From the NCBI GenBank assembly GCA_963978545.1, contig OZ021732.1, positions 51,317,214 to 51,381,213 of the forward strand: DNA of 64,000 nucleotides. Direction: 5' to 3'. Origin of the DNA: Linyphia triangularis. Lineage: Eukaryota > Arthropoda > Arachnida > Araneae > Linyphiidae. The translations under genes and the position numbers were made by a program. The notes beneath the pieces were generated by a model. The model did no database searches. It was given only the letters and a program-made list of their open reading frames with translations, and was not told the origin of the DNA. Below are positions 33,165 to 45,933 of this stretch, in pieces; position 1 is the stretch's first letter, and every line of letters starts with the position of its first letter.

Positions 33165-34390
33165 ATGGCAGAAGGAGCTCGAATATCAATTACAAAACTA
33201 AATAATTCAAACTACCAAATTTGGAAGTATAAAGTGGAACTTCTATTAATTAAAGAAGGACTCTGGAATATTGTAGAAAATCAGAAACCTGCGGATGCAA
33301 ATGAAGATTGGATTACTAAGGATGGAAAGGCTCGGGCTACCATCGGACTTTTAGTAGAAGATAACCAACTGTGCCATGTGAAGAAACACAATACAGCCAA
33401 TGGTATGTGGAATTATCTTCTCAACTATCATCAAAAATCAACATTGTCAAACAAAGTCAACTTGCTGAAACGCCTGTGTAGTTTGAAACTGGATGAACAC
33501 AGTGATATGGAAGAACACATCAACACTATGACAGATCTAATTGATCAACTGACTGCATTGGGTGAAAATTTGGCGGAACCTCTAACTGTGGCATTATTGT
33601 TGAGCAGCCTCCCTGACAGCTATGCAACATTGATTACAGCTTTGGAGACCAGACCGGAAGCAGATTTGACACAAGAACTGGTTAAAAATAAGTTGATCGA
33701 AGAAAACAGAAGAAGAGAACAGAACAATGGAAGCCAGCAAAGCCATGAAAAGGTATTAAAGGTCAATTCTACTGTTCAGAAGTATACAAACAAAAGAAGC
33801 TGTTTTTTCTGTAAGAAGCCAGGCCACGACAAGGTAGATTGTCGAAAGTATAAAGCATGGTTACAACGGAAAGGAACAAATCAGCAAGAAAATCAACATA
33901 CAGCTAAGAAAGTAACTCTAGCAGATAACAGTTCAGAAATTACAATCAGCAATGAAGAACATATTTGTTTTATCTTGGGTGAAACAGAAACTCTTACGTG
34001 GTATATTGACTCTGGTGCAACTTCCCACATGACCAGCAACTTTGATTTCTTTACAGAACTCGATGAAACCATTCAAGATAAAGTCTACCTTGCAGATGGA
34101 CAAATCATAGTGACCAGTGGAAAGGGTGAAGGCTGGATATTTTATGAAAATGACCAGAACCAAGTAAGTAAAATAAAAGTTCAAGATGTCCTTTATGTGC
34201 CACAATTGCATGGAAATTTATTATCTGTCAAGAAACTAGTTGATAAAGGATTTAAAATTGACTTTAGTAATGGACAGTGTACTATAAAGTTAAAAGAAAA
34301 AACTGTTGCTGTAGCAAATACTAAAAACAGTTTGTATGTACTAAATACACAAAAGGCATTAAGTGCAACTGATTGCAATTATTTCTGTAT
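33165..34390 (+). pseudogene. Copia gag-protease, 5' part of the split polyprotein
   Basis: The open frame runs from before 33165; the ATG there (MAEGARISI) fits the usual Copia start. The Gag domain reads NYQIWKYKVELLL and WNYLLNYHQKST, then a zinc knuckle CFFCKKPGHDKVDC and the aspartic protease motif WYIDSGATSHM, intact. It is cut by Gypsy-B after 34390; the 14 further codons to 34433 are read from the Gypsy-B LTR. Apart from the split, no lesion is visible in this part. Confidence 0.92.
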
Positions 34391-34770
34391 TATGGAGGTA
34401 TGGCTGTTATATACTGTTAGTGATGATGTTTGAGTCAAGTATCAGAAGGATTTTAGGAGCATTTAAGACTTTAATCTCCACACAACACACGCTACATATA
34501 AGACAAAGGAATATTTGAAAAGAAGGAACACAGGTCCTTTAGCATTTGAATCAGAGCTAGAAGTGAAGTCCTTTAGGTTCAGATCACTGAGAGGAATGAA
34601 TTAGCCACACCTACTTTCTGCAGTGATTGGCTAAGTTAAGTTTTAGTATTACTTTCATTTGTTGAAGATTTTGATCGACAGTTTCTAGTTTTGGTTCGCA
34701 AACGAAAGTTTCACTTCGCGAAAATGGTTGACGCATAAAGAAAGTTGGATGAACTTATTGCGTCACCACA
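34391..34770 (-). repeat. Gypsy-B 3' LTR
   Basis: 380 bp, ending on the plus strand in GCGTCACCACA. The adjoining plus-strand GAGTAACCCCCCAGTGAGGG is the polypurine tract on the minus strand. Confidence 0.92.
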
Positions 34771-35072
34771 GAGTAACCCCCCAGTGAGGGAACCGAACGA
34801 CACAGAAAATATGTAGAACAAGACCATAAAAATAATAAAATTTAAAATCTCTATAGATTATTATGCAAAAATATGAAATGAAACAATAGTATTTTAGGTA
34901 ATGCAAGTATATGTTTTACATAGAATATGAGCATAATGAGAGAGAAATGCAATTGAAACACATTATTACATATACAAAAATTGTAAGAAATGCAGATTAT
35001 ACAACAAATGAAATAATAATGTACAACATTAGCAAATATATATAATATAATTTTAAAAACACAAGATTTTAT
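34771..35072. other. Gypsy-B 3' untranslated region
   Basis: AT-rich spacer between the pol stop and the 3' LTR. No gene. Confidence 0.7.
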
Positions 35073-35268
35073 TTATGAATACGTTAGCCGGTCGGGAAAG
35101 TGAACTTTTCGACCGCTTTTAGTTGTGATGGTTTGCTGATGGGAGTCACTGAAAGTTGGTGTATCAGACTCTTTGGGTGTTGGTTGATCAGAAACACCTG
35201 AATCAGTATCATCAGCATCACGTAAAAGGTAAGCAGGCTTAACGCGATCGAAAGAAACTGTTGAATGT
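35073..35268 (-). pseudogene. Gypsy-B pol, C-terminal fragment
   Basis: The minus-strand frame just left of the BEL/Pao insertion reads VSFDRVKPAYLL followed, near the end, by TTKSGRKVHFPDRL. Both are hallmark C-terminal motifs of Mag/Gypsy integrase tails. Its frame is in register with the main pol frame at 41514-44497 when the 6,245 inserted bases are discounted, so BEL/Pao alone separates them. Confidence 0.88.
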
Positions 35269-35564
35269 TGTTTACGCCGCGTCATGGTTGTAATTCTTAT
35301 AATTATCGTCTGCTTTATTTTTCATTGTCGAAATTACAAAAGTTTATTCTTTGCAAGTGGCATTTAATTAAGTTTTTTTTTTGTGTTCTAATTTTTGCTG
35401 TTCTGATTGACATTGTGAGTTAAAAAGTCGTTCTAAAAACCTTCTCCTCCCGATAAACAAGAATTATAATAAACTTATAGAAGAAAACTGAGTGTTGTTT
35501 GTTTGAAGTGCAATTAATATAAGAAGCTATCGACTAGTGATGGTCCGTCAGAAGTGAAATAACA

Positions 35565-35947
35565 TTTTGGTCCGGTCGTTTCGGAGATTCGTTGCGATAT
35601 ATGGATTTGTTCAGGTTGGAATATGTGTCTACCTAGAATTGTGTTGTGAAGGTTAGTGGTTGATTATTCGTGTTGATGTATTTTGTGATTAGGTGAAATC
35701 TAGTTGTGTGGATATTATTATTATTGTTGTGAGTTTAATGTAATTCTTTATTCACGTATTTTGTGTTGTGGAAATATTCGTATTCTGGTTGGGAATGGTA
35801 TACGATTTGGCTTCGATTATTTTCGTTGTTCAATATTACGATTTGGTTTGGCATAGGTTATTTTCGGTTTTTCAATATTGAGTTGCATAAGTAGAATTTG
35901 TATTGAAATTAAATTGTGTAAAAGTTGTGTTGTGAGTAGTTTCCATA
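35565..35947. other. BEL/Pao 5' leader
   Basis: T/G-rich untranslated leader with repeated TTGTGTTGTG and TTTTCGGTT motifs. No gene. Confidence 0.7.
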
Positions 35948-38900
35948 ATGTCGTTGAGTATTAAATTAGGAAAAAATGAACTGCGGCTGGTTGCAGAAGA
36001 GTTGGGGTTAAAAGTTCCAGAAAATATTAAGGTTATAGAACTAAGGGAACTGATTCAGGATAGTGATATATTCAAGACGAAACCTGAGATAGTGAAGGGG
36101 ATAATTGATGAAGTGGTGGAAAAATTAGAAATTGAAAAGCATGAAAGGGATGCCAAATTAGAGTTAGAAAAATTACAGTTAGAAATAGAGCTAGCAAATG
36201 CCAGAAGAAACCCCTTATGCGTCATATGATAATTTGGAGAGCCTAATTAAAAGTGTCAAAACTTTAACTATCCCTGTACCTTCCAAGTCAGAATCGTTTA
36301 ATCTTTTCTTCCATTCTTTGGAAAAGGCATTCCAAAACAAAGCTGTTCCAGATGAGCTGAAAGCAGAGATTTTGTTGAATCTTTTGGGTGAACGGGTAAA
36401 TAATTTACTAGTGTATGTGAGTCAGGAGGACCTTTGTGATTATAATAAAATTAAAGATTTAGTTCTAAAAGAATTTGAACCCACCCCTCAGGAATGTCTT
36501 AATAATTTCAGAAATGCCCAAAAATTCTCCTCCGAGTCATACGTGCAATTCGCTTCTCGTTTAAACGCTGCTTTTGATTATTATTGTCAATTGCGCAAAG
36601 TTAGTGAATTCAAGTCCCTGTGTGAACTTATTGTTTCGGATAAGATTTTCGAAACACTCGATCGAGATTTGATGTCGCACATTGGTGTAAAACAGGGTGA
36701 GACATTCTTTAAACCTCAGCAACTTGGTCGAGAGTGTGATATTTACTTATCGTCTAAGGGTAAATGTAAAGGAGAACCTATCAATAGGAATGCTACAGGA
36801 GAAACAAAAAGAATTGTGGGAAATAAAGAACAGAAAACTCCTAATTGGCGTACTGATAAACCCTTGTCCAAGGTGTTCATGTCTAGATCCAAAAACGCAG
36901 AATGTGTAATGTGCAAAAATAATGTGAACCACCCACTTTATTCGTGTCCTCTATTTAAAGAGCTTTCAGTGTGGGATAGATCAGATGTGATAAAACGGAA
37001 TAAGTTGTGTTTCCGCTGTCTGTTGCCGCATAAATTACGGGAATGTCATTCCACCAGAAATTGCTTTTGTGGGCAACCGCACAATCAAATGATCCATTTT
37101 CCCCGTGAGCAGAACAGTAATTCTGTGTTACGAGAGAATGCTGTTCCCTTCGTTCCAAATCGTACCGAAAGTATAGGAGAAAGAGAATCGGGTTCTCAAA
37201 ATCAAATAGTTGCGACAAGTTATGAAAAAGGTCGAACTAAATGTGTGTTGTTGAGTACTGTTCGCGTGTTAGTAAAAAATATGTATTCAGAGTGGATTGA
37301 ACTGCGATGTCTCTTAGATGTGGGCTCCCAATCTTGTCTATGTACTAGGGCTTGTGCCGAGAGGTTACAATTAAAAATGGTAAAAGTCAATACTGTGGTA
37401 TCGTGTGTTAATGACGCAACAATGGTAATCAATAATTGTGTTAAAACAACATTAGCTAACAAGGATATGAGTTTCATGAAGGAATTGTCAATGTTGGTTG
37501 TAAATAAAATTACCGATGTAATTCCAAATAAATTGATTAATGTGGTTGAGGATTTATCGGAATTAGTTTCATTGGCAGATCCTGATTTCAATATTCCAGG
37601 TGCAGTTGATTTATTGCTGGGTGCAGAAGTATTTTATGAGTTATTGAAACCAGGCCAATTTCGTACTCTGGACTCACAGTTGTTGTTGCAAAATACAGTG
37701 TTTGGTTACGTGGTGAGTGGCAGTGTTAGTCAGGTAAATGAGAATCGTGTACATTGTGAATTAGTTCTGGATGATGATCTAAACAAAACGTTGAGGAAGT
37801 TTTGGGAATTGGAGAGTGTCGAAGTAGAGTTACCGAAAAGTAAAGAGGCTTCGTTGTGTGAAGAGCATTTTTCGGTTACTCATAAGAGAAATGAGGAGGG
37901 AAGATATGTAGTAGCGTTGCCCTTTAATAAGGATCCGTCGTGCTTAGGAAAGTCGAAGGATATCGCATTGAGGAGACTTGATTCATTGTGGAAGCGGTTG
38001 TCTAGGGATTCAGACTACTTGACATTGTATAAGGACTTTATGGAAGAGTACGAGGCCTTAGGACATATGGAGAAGGTTGAGGAATCAAGTGAACCGCCCA
38101 TACATTACTACATTCCTCATCACGGTGTGCTTCGTCCTGAAAGGGTTACAACGAAACTTCGTGTCGTGTACAATGCTTCATCTTCAACAACTTCAGGTGT
38201 CAGTTTAAATGATATCCTTATGAAAGGAGAAGTTTCCGAAGACGTCTTCGAAACAGTTACGCGTTTCAGAAGACACAAGTTTGCATTCACCACTGATATC
38301 CAAAAGATGTACAGGCAAATCCTCATCAATCCAGATCAACGAGATATGCAGCGAATTGTGTGGAAGACAGGAGCCGACGAGGAGCCTTCAACTTATCGTC
38401 TAAATACTGTCACTTATGGTACAGCCAATGCACCCTTCCTAGCAATAAGAACTCTACAATTGGCCACTGATGAAAGGTCAAGGTTTCCATTGGTTTCAGA
38501 AGTGTTGCTGCACGAAACTTATATGGATGATATAATTAGTGGAGCACCTGACCTGGAGACTGCTCAAACCTTACAGTCTCAGTTGCAAGATTGCTTACAG
38601 ACTTGTGGAATGTCCCTTCACAAATGGTCGTCAAATTCCGATGATCTCATGAATAGCTCAACGTCTTCAGAGGTTGAGCACTCGTTTTCTGAGCATTCAG
38701 AAATAGCTGTTAAAACACTGGGCATCTGCTGGAAACCTCGTCAGGACTGTTTCATTTTTAAGGTGTCTAAATTACGGCAGGTTTCATATACCAAACGAGA
38801 AGTGCTGAGTGTAATAGCCAGGCTGTATGACCCACTAGGTTTCTTGGGTCCAGTGGTAACCCGTGACAAGATTCTTCTACAACGTCTATGGCAGCAGAAA

Positions 38901-39092
38901 ATAGATTGGGATGATACTCTTCCTGACCCAATCGCAGATGAGTGGAATGAATATGTGACAAATTTGAAATACATCGAGGACTTAAAGGTCGACAGATACG
39001 TATTGACGGATGATCGTGGGAGAATAGTCATTCAAGGCTTCGCCGACGCCTCTGAGGTAGCATATGGAGCTGTCGTTTATCTTCGACAATAG
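35948..39092 (+). pseudogene. BEL/Pao gag-protease-RT
   Basis: The first frame (35948-36229) is the gag N-terminus, helical and Glu/Lys-rich. The reading then moves to another frame (from about 36198): a one-base-type break. The second frame carries the rest of gag (LFFHSLEKAFQNK), zinc knuckles (CVMCKNNVNHPLYSC and CFRCLLPHKLREC), a protease motif LLDVGSQSC, where family members usually have Thr or Ser in place of Val, and RT (VYNASSSTTSGVSLND, TDIQKMYRQI, the catalytic YMDDIISG). A third frame is needed from about 39085, just into the RNase H domain (GFADASEVAYGAVVYL). Confidence 0.93.
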
Positions 39093-41151
39093 TGGTACTG
39101 CGAAATCTACTATTTTGGCGAGTAAATCTCGTGTCTCGCCCATTCGAGTAGTGACCATTCCCCGGCTGGAGCTTTGTGGCTGTGTTCTTCTAGCACAGCT
39201 TGTGAAGAAAGTGCGTTTGTCTCTGAAACTGGAAATAGATGATGTCGTGCTACACACGGACTCAACAATCGCCTTGGCATGGTTAAACACGCCAGCGAAT
39301 CATCTAAAGACTTTCATCGCCAATCGCGTATCCAAAGTGCAACAATTGACAGAGGACTGTCAGTGGACCTATGTGCCTTCATCTTTGAACCCTGCGGATG
39401 TCATTTCACGTGGGTGTGGACCTCGAGATCTACCTGGAGTAGAACTGTGGTGGAATGGACCACCATTCCTTAGACAGGGAAAACCGTCCATTGGTTCACT
39501 TAGCCCATCAATAGTGGACAATTCTGAGTATTCATGTGAACTAAAAGTGACTGGTGAAATTGATGTGCCAATCTCCAATGTTTGTATCTCAACAACCCCT
39601 GGGGTATACTTATTGTCTGATTTATTATCCAAGAGTAATAATTATCTATATGTTCTTCGAGTATTAAGTTATGTATTAAGATTTGTCAATAATGTTAGAA
39701 AATCTAATGGCAAAGTATCTGGCCCACTTGGTGCCACAGAAATAGAGCAATCTGAAACATATTTAATTAAAATGGTTCAAGAGGAAGCTTTTTCCGTAGA
39801 CATACGGAACCTCAAACGTACAAAACATGTGTTAGCTAATAGTAAATTAAAGAGTTTAAATCCCTTTTTGGATAGCAAGGGTGTCTTGAGAGTAGGAGGA
39901 CGTTTAGAAAATTCTGAGTTGCCATATGATACTAAGCATCCTGCAATTTTACCAAGTAATCATGTATTAACTCAAAACTTAATTACATATTTTCATAAGA
40001 AAAATTTACATGTTGGTGCTTCTGGACTTCTGCATTTGGTAAGAGAGAAATTTTGGCCTTTAAACGCTCGTTCAACATGCAGAAAAATAGTACATGAATG
40101 TGTTGTGTGTTTCAAAGCAAAGCCAACTGTAACTTCACAGTTAATGGGTAGTCTACCACGGGACAGAGTAATTCCCGATTATCCATTTAACTGTTCTGGC
40201 GTAGATTTTTGCGGCCCATTCATGATTAGATATCGAAATCAAAGAAAAGGGGTCTTGCATAAAGTGTACATATGTATTTTTGTCTGTTTTGTATCTAAAT
40301 CTGTGCATGTAGAAATTGTGTCAGACCTCACCTCAGAAGCCTTTATAGCGACCTTAAAAAGATTTTTCGCTCGTAGAGGTAAATGTGCTAAATTGTACTC
40401 TGAATATGGAAAAAAATTTGTAGGAGCAAATCACGAAATTAAAAGACTGTTGAGGCTGGTAAGTAAGCCAGATGACCAACTTGCAGGTTATTTATCTGCT
40501 GAGGGAATTGAGTGGAAATTCATCCCTCCACGAGCACCTTCTTTCGGTGGTCTATGGGAAGCTGCTGTAAAATCCTTTAAATATCACTTCAAAAGAGTGG
40601 TAAACGGGGCGAATTTAACATATGAAGAGTTTCTGACAGTAAGCGTTCAAATTGAAGGAATTCTAAATTCCAGACCCCTAAGCCCCCTTTCGTGTAATGA
40701 AGATGATCTTGGTGCATTAACTCCCGCACATTTTCTTATAGGTAGGTCAATCAATTCCATTGTTGAACCTGATCTAACGAACTTAAACGAAAACTGCTTA
40801 AAAAAGTGGTAAAAGGTCACCCGATTGGTGCAATTAATCTGGAAAAAGTGGAATCGTAACTATTTAAGTGGGTTACAACAAAGAAACAAATGGCGCTTTC
40901 AGAAAAATAATGTAAAGGTCGGTGATCTAGTTATATTGATAGAAGATGGCACACCTACCTTTAAATGGCCTTTAGCACGAATTCTTGAGTTGCATCGAGG
41001 TAATGACGGTTTGGTTCGAGTCGTAAGTGTTAAAACACAAACAGGGGTATATAAAAGAGCTATTTGTCGAGTGTGTGTGTGTTACCTCTGCAAGATTAGA
41101 ATATTTATGTCATACATATCTTGTGTTACCAGATTGTCTAAAGTAATGTAA
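39064..41151 (+). pseudogene. BEL/Pao RNase H-integrase-DUF5641
   Basis: This continues the polyprotein in a shifted frame: RNase H remainder (LELCGCVLLAQLV, HTDSTIALAWL), the integrase zinc region (HVGASGLLHLV, CVVCFKAKP), and catalytic Asp in SGVDFCGPF. The position normally read SDNGTNF is SEYGKKF, so the second catalytic Asp is Glu; the Glu site PSFGGLWEAAVK is present. An in-frame TAA at 40810-40812 separates the C-terminal DUF5641-type domain (IWKKWNRNYL, LVILIEDGTPTFKWPLARI). The frame on both sides of the stop is the same, so it is a point nonsense change. Confidence 0.92.
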
Positions 41152-41213
41152 AATTTGTGAAAATTGTATATTAATATCTGTTGAATGTTTACAACATTGC
41201 AACGGGGGGAGAA

Positions 41214-41508
41214 TGTTTACGCCGCGTCATGGTTGTAATTCTTATAATTATCGTCTGCTTTATTTTTCATTGTCGAAATTACAAAAGTTTATTCTTTGCA
41301 AGTGGCATTTAATTAAGTTTTTTTTTGTGTTCTAATTTTTGCTGTTCTGATTGACATTGTGAGTTAAAAAGTCGTTCTAAAAACCTTCTCCTCCCGATAA
41401 ACAAGAATTATAATAAACTTATAGAAGAAAACTGAGTGTTGTTTGTTTGAAGTGCAATTAATATAAGAAGCTATCGACTAGTGATGGTCCGTCAGAAGTG
41501 AAATAACA
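41214..41508 (+). repeat. BEL/Pao 3' LTR
   Basis: 295 bp, same termini as the 5' copy at 35269-35564. Confidence 0.93.
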
Positions 41509-41513
41509 AATGT

Positions 41514-44497
41514 CGACCTTTTAATTCAATAGTAATGGTTTTATCTGATCGGGTTAACACTTTGTGGGGTCCTGTATAAGGCTGACTTAATGGTGGTTGG
41601 TAGCAGTCAGTTCGCAAGATTATGTGAGTGCATGATTTGAGGTCAGGATGCACAAAAATTTGACTTTGTCCATGGCGGGAAAAAGTGATCGGGTTGAGTT
41701 TCCTCATGTTTTCCTTCAAGGTGGAAACAAAGGAAGTGTCCAGTGATTGTTTGTTGTCCGATGGGTTGAACATATCAGCGGGTAAGGTGAGTATTTTTCC
41801 ATAGACAAGTTCTGCGCTTGTAGCTTGCAGATCATTTTTAAAAGCAGTTCGAATACCAAGTAAAATTATGGGTAGAGTGTCTGTCCATTTTGGATTTTCA
41901 TGCGCTTTTATAGAGCTTTTCATATGTCTGTGGAAACGTTCAATGATACCGTTGGCTATGGGGTGGTAAGCTGTGGTACGGATTCGGTTAGAACCAGTAA
42001 GTGTTTGAAGTTCACGAAATAAAGTTGATTCTAGTTGTCGTCCTTGGTCAGTTGTGATAATGGAGGGACAACCGAAACGTGAAATCCACACTGAAAATAG
42101 GGCTTTACACACCGTTGAAGCTTTTGAGTCGGGGATAGCGATTGCCTCTGGCCATCTTGTATAACGGTCTATTACAGTCAGGCAATAGGTATTACCATCA
42201 CAAGGTGGTAGTGGGCCAACCAGATCAAGGTGAATATGAGAGAATCTAGAATCTGGTAATGAAAATGTTCCCAGTGGCGTTTTCGTGTGTCGATGTACTT
42301 TTGATCTTTGACATGGAATACAACATTTAACTTGTTCTCCTATGAATTTGTTCATGTGAGGCCAAACATATCGTGTACTGATCAACTTTTTTGTCGCAGA
42401 AATTCCTGGATGGGAAAGTCCGTGAAGTTGATCGAAAATGATTTTCCGATATGGTTCAGGAACGAATGGTCGAGGTTGACCAGTTGACAAGTCACAATGA
42501 AGTTCAACATTGAGGATGGGAATGAATGTTGCTTGTAATTTTAAGGAAGATGTATTGTTAAGTAGGGATTTTAATTCAGGGTCATTTTTTTGTGCTAGTG
42601 CAAATTCTTCAAAATTGAGTGTAGTTAATGAAACACTATCAATTTCTATTCGTGATAAGGTGTCTGCAACTATATTGTCAGTTCCCTTTGTATGGCGAAT
42701 GTCTGTAGAAAATTGAGCTATATAATCTAAATGTCGAAATTGTCTGGGCGAACACTTGTCAGGTTTTTGTTTGAAAGCGTATATGAGTGGTTTCTGATCT
42801 GTGAAGATGATGAAGTCACGACCTTCAAGTAAATGGCGAAATTTTTTAACAGATGTGTAAATCGCTAACAACTCACGATCATAAGTAGACCAATTTTTTT
42901 GTGATTTGCTCAATTTCATTGACATAAATGCAATAGGTTCCCATGCATTATTGTTAAATTGCATGACTGAACCACCAATGGAGAAATCACTTGCGTCCAC
43001 AAAAACACTTACTTTTGCTCCAGGAATGGGGTGCCGGATTAAAGTTGCTGTAGCAAGGGCGTTTTTAGCATCTGAAAATGCCCGTTCCGCTGCCTCGTTC
43101 CATTGAAGGATGTCGCAAGCTTTTGTTTGACTGGGACGTTTAGATTTCTTTTTGTTTTTAATACCTTCCAAAAATTTGTTTAAAGGGGCTAAAATGTGCG
43201 CAGCTTTTGGCAAGAAACGTCTATAAAAATTTATTAAACCGAGAAACCGCCTCAATTGCGTGATTGTGGTTGGTTTTGGAAATTTCAAAATGCAATCAAC
43301 GCGTTGTGTTAGAGGTAGAATTCCGGATTCTGAAACTGTGTAGCCTAAAAATTCAATAGTAGGTACGCCAAAAATACATTTTGAGGTTTTTAAACTGAGG
43401 CCATAGTGATCTAAACGCTGAAATAACAATTTAAGATGCTCCAAATGCTCTTCAGGTGACCGAGATGCCACTAAGATGTCATCCACGAAAGCATAGACAA
43501 ATGGGAGATCTCTAGTTACCTCATCTATAAATCTTTGAAATGTTGAGGCCGCATTAATCAAACCAAACTGCATACGGGTACTCTCAAATAAACCGAAGGG
43601 ACTTATGATTGCCGTTTTGTGTACGTCATCTGTATGAATAGGAATATGATGATAGGCCTTTATCAAATCTATACGAGAATATATTTTCGTTCCATGTAAA
43701 TGAGAAGTAAAATCAAGAATGTTTGGTACTCCGTAATTATCTTTAATTGTTTGGGCATTAAGATTTCGAAAATCGCCACACGGACGCCATTCAGTTGAGT
43801 CTTTTTTCGGTACCATGTGCAAAGGCGAGGCGTAGTTGCTTTTGGAAGGACGTATGTGACCGAGGTCAATCATGCTTTGAAATTCCTCCTTTGCAATACG
43901 CAACCTATCAGGAGCAAGTCTACGAGCTTTAGCAGTTACAGGAGGGCCAGTAGTTTGTATATAATGTACAACTGAATGTTTTACTTCTTTATGAGGACTA
44001 GGAGGCTTAGTAATATCGGGATATTCTCGTAAAAGATTATGATAAATGCTTTCACCAGATACAGATTTGATGGAATGAACATCACTTGTACTTAGTGTAC
44101 AGGGAGAAAAAAGTTTTGTTTGAGCATCAATGAGTTTCCTACTCTTAAGATCAGGCAGGAGATTGAAATTGTATAAAAAATCGGCCCCTATGATTGGAGT
44201 AGAAACATTTCCAATTAAGAATGTCCATTTAAAAACTCGCCGAAGACCAAAATCCAAATTTATTGTTTTAGTTGTATATACCTGAATAGCAGAACCATTG
44301 GCTGCAGAAAGGGTCATTTGAACGGGATTTCGTCTTTGTAAATGCGTTGCAGGGGCAATGGAAATATCTGAAGCTGTATCGATAAGAAATTGTACGTTAG
44401 TACGTTTATCGTACACAAAAAGGCGACGAGAAGATCGAGGCAAGGTTATTGTCGCATCTATTCTTGCCTGTTCTCGTTTTTTTGAGTAAAATTGCAA
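41514..44497 (-). pseudogene. Gypsy-B pol, main part
   Basis: A long open minus-strand frame of about 990 codons. The protease motif is FLIDTASDISIAP, where the usual active site is DTG or DSG followed by A/S-D, so the Gly is Ala. RT has FGLINAASTFQRFIDEV and YAFVDDILVAS; RNase H has VFVDASDFSIGGSV and FTDQKPLIYAF. Integrase has the zinc region (HPGISATKKLI, CIPCQRSK), Asp in HLDLVGPLP, Asp in TTDQGRQLEST and Glu in NGIIERFHRHM. The frame reaches the BEL/Pao target duplication and continues at 35073-35268; the 7 codons read beyond 41508 belong to the BEL LTR. The catalytic polymerase and integrase residues are intact. Confidence 0.93.
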
Positions 44498-44499
44498 GG

Positions 44500-45236
44500 T
44501 GGATTACATTTTACAGCTTTCGATCCAAATTTGAAATGATACCAGCAAAGCTCATGGTTTTTGTTTCGAGATTTGCTGCGTTTACGCGGATTAAAAGAAT
44601 GATTGCTTTGGTGACTCCTGCCGCGAGAAATTTCGCTATTCGAATATTTAGCTGTTTAATCTTTTGCAACAAATTTCCTTCAACAGATGTAAGAGAGGGT
44701 GCGGAACAAGCACTTACCGTGAAGGGTGAAACTTCCACTATCCTGTCAGCAATTTCGGCCGCCTTCTCCACAGTTAGCGGTGTTACCGCAGCCAAAACGG
44801 TTTGGACATGCGCAGGTAGATGTTGCAAAAACAATTCCAATATGAGACCTCCTGGCACTTTGTGACTTTCTGCGCGACGCAGCATGACACGCAGCAGCTC
44901 CGTTGGTTTCCGATCGCCGAGTTATTCTCCTTGTAGCCATTTACGGATCTCTTGATGAGAAGATTCTCCGCTTCTTTTGATAAGCTCTGTCTTTAGCTGA
45001 AGGTACGGGTCCACGGCATCGGGATTCATCAGAACGTCTCTCACGAGTGACGCTGTCTCAGGGGGAAGATGAGAGACAACATGGTTGAACTTTGTCCGGC
45101 TCTCTGTAATCGCTTTTGGAACTCCAAGCTGGAAGGTGGCTTCACACATCGTGAACCATAGGGCTGGGTCTGCGTGATTGAAGATGGGGATTCTTACAGC
45201 CGAAACGACGGACACGTTTTCCATCGGTGTGGCCAT
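44500..45236 (-). pseudogene. Gypsy-B gag, broken
   Basis: The start is ATG at 45236 (MATPMEN), followed by RIPIFNHADPALWFTMCEA, the signature of Mag-like Gypsy gags. An in-frame TAA (44922-44924) falls between WLQGE and LGDRKPTELL, which are contiguous in the family. The frame then runs to 44511. The zinc-knuckle-like CWYHFKFG is readable only in the next frame, which is also the pol frame, so a second lesion (or a natural gag-pol shift) lies near 44540-44570. Confidence 0.85.
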
Positions 45237-45549
45237 CTTTGAAGAACGATGTAAAACCCTCTTTAAAAGCAATCCTTAGCAGCGATAGCAGTCAGAAACG
45301 AAGACCGTCTTTTTTGAAGAAGCGAGTGGGGAAATTTCGGAAGTGGGTCACTGTGCCGAGTTGCAAGGAACCTTCAGTGCCTGCTCGGGGAGAAATCGAG
45401 CACTTCAAAAGGGGCTGATAAAGGGCTGTTGATGCATTGAGTATAACAGAGAGTTCGAAATGGGATCATTACGATGGCTCGTGTTTACAGTTTTTTTTCT
45501 TTAGTAGCAGTGCGTGTGCTTCGCGTTTTAGAAACCGCGGTCACCATTA

Positions 45550-45929
45550 TATGGAGGTATGGCTGTTATATACTGTTAGTGATGATGTTTGAGTCAAGTA
45601 TCAGAAGGATTTTAGGAGCATTTAAGACTTTAATCTCCACACAACACACGCTACATATAAGACAAAGGAATATTTGAAAAGAAGGAACACAGGTCCTTTA
45701 GCATTTGAATCAGAGCTAGAAGTGAAGTCCTTTCGGTTCAGATCACTGAGAGGAATGAATTAGCCACACCTACTTTCTGCAGTGATTGGCTAAGTTAAGT
45801 TTTAGTATTACTTTCATTTGCTGAAGATTTTGATCGACAGTTTCTAGTTTTGGTTCGCAAACAAAAGTTTCACTTCGCGAAAATGGTTGACGCATAAAGA
45901 AAGTTGGATGAACTTATTGCGTCACCACA
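45550..45929 (-). repeat. Gypsy-B 5' LTR
   Basis: 380 bp, pairing with 34391-34770. On the minus strand it starts TGTGGTGACGC and ends CCTCCATA. Confidence 0.92.
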
Positions 45930-45933
45930 GTAT

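Larger units (their letters stand above)
35269..41508 (+). mobile_element. BEL/Pao LTR retrotransposon (innermost of the nest)
   Basis: LTRs at 35269-35564 (296 bp) and 41214-41508 (295 bp) are near identical, differing in a T-run, with TGTTTACGCCGC...AAATAACA ends. The flanks are AATGT at 35264-35268 and 41509-41513. TTTTGGTCCGGTCG after the 5' LTR fits the TTTGGTCC primer-site type of BEL elements; a polypurine tract (CGGGGGGAGAA) precedes the 3' LTR. The polyprotein is broken at three places, so it looks recent but is not autonomous. Confidence 0.95.
34391..45929 (-). mobile_element. Gypsy-B LTR retrotransposon (third level, opposite strand)
   Basis: Two 380-bp LTRs (34391-34770 and 45550-45929) differ at about three positions that I can see. 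GTAT flanks both sides (34387-34390, 45930-45933). Genes run leftward: gag, then protease-RT-RNase H-integrase. The primer-binding region next to the 45550 LTR reads TGGTGACCGCGG on the minus strand, like the GGTGACCCCG type of Mag-like elements. Pol is split by BEL/Pao at 35269-41508. Confidence 0.95.

Noticed and set aside
34391..34433. C-terminal end of the Copia gag frame
   Set aside because: These codons are read from the inserted Gypsy-B LTR, not from Copia.
41492..41513. Last codons of the Gypsy-B pol frame
   Set aside because: They belong to the BEL/Pao LTR and target duplication; the real pol continues at 35268.
45887..45930. First codons of the Copia integrase frame
   Set aside because: They belong to the Gypsy-B LTR; Copia resumes at about 45931.
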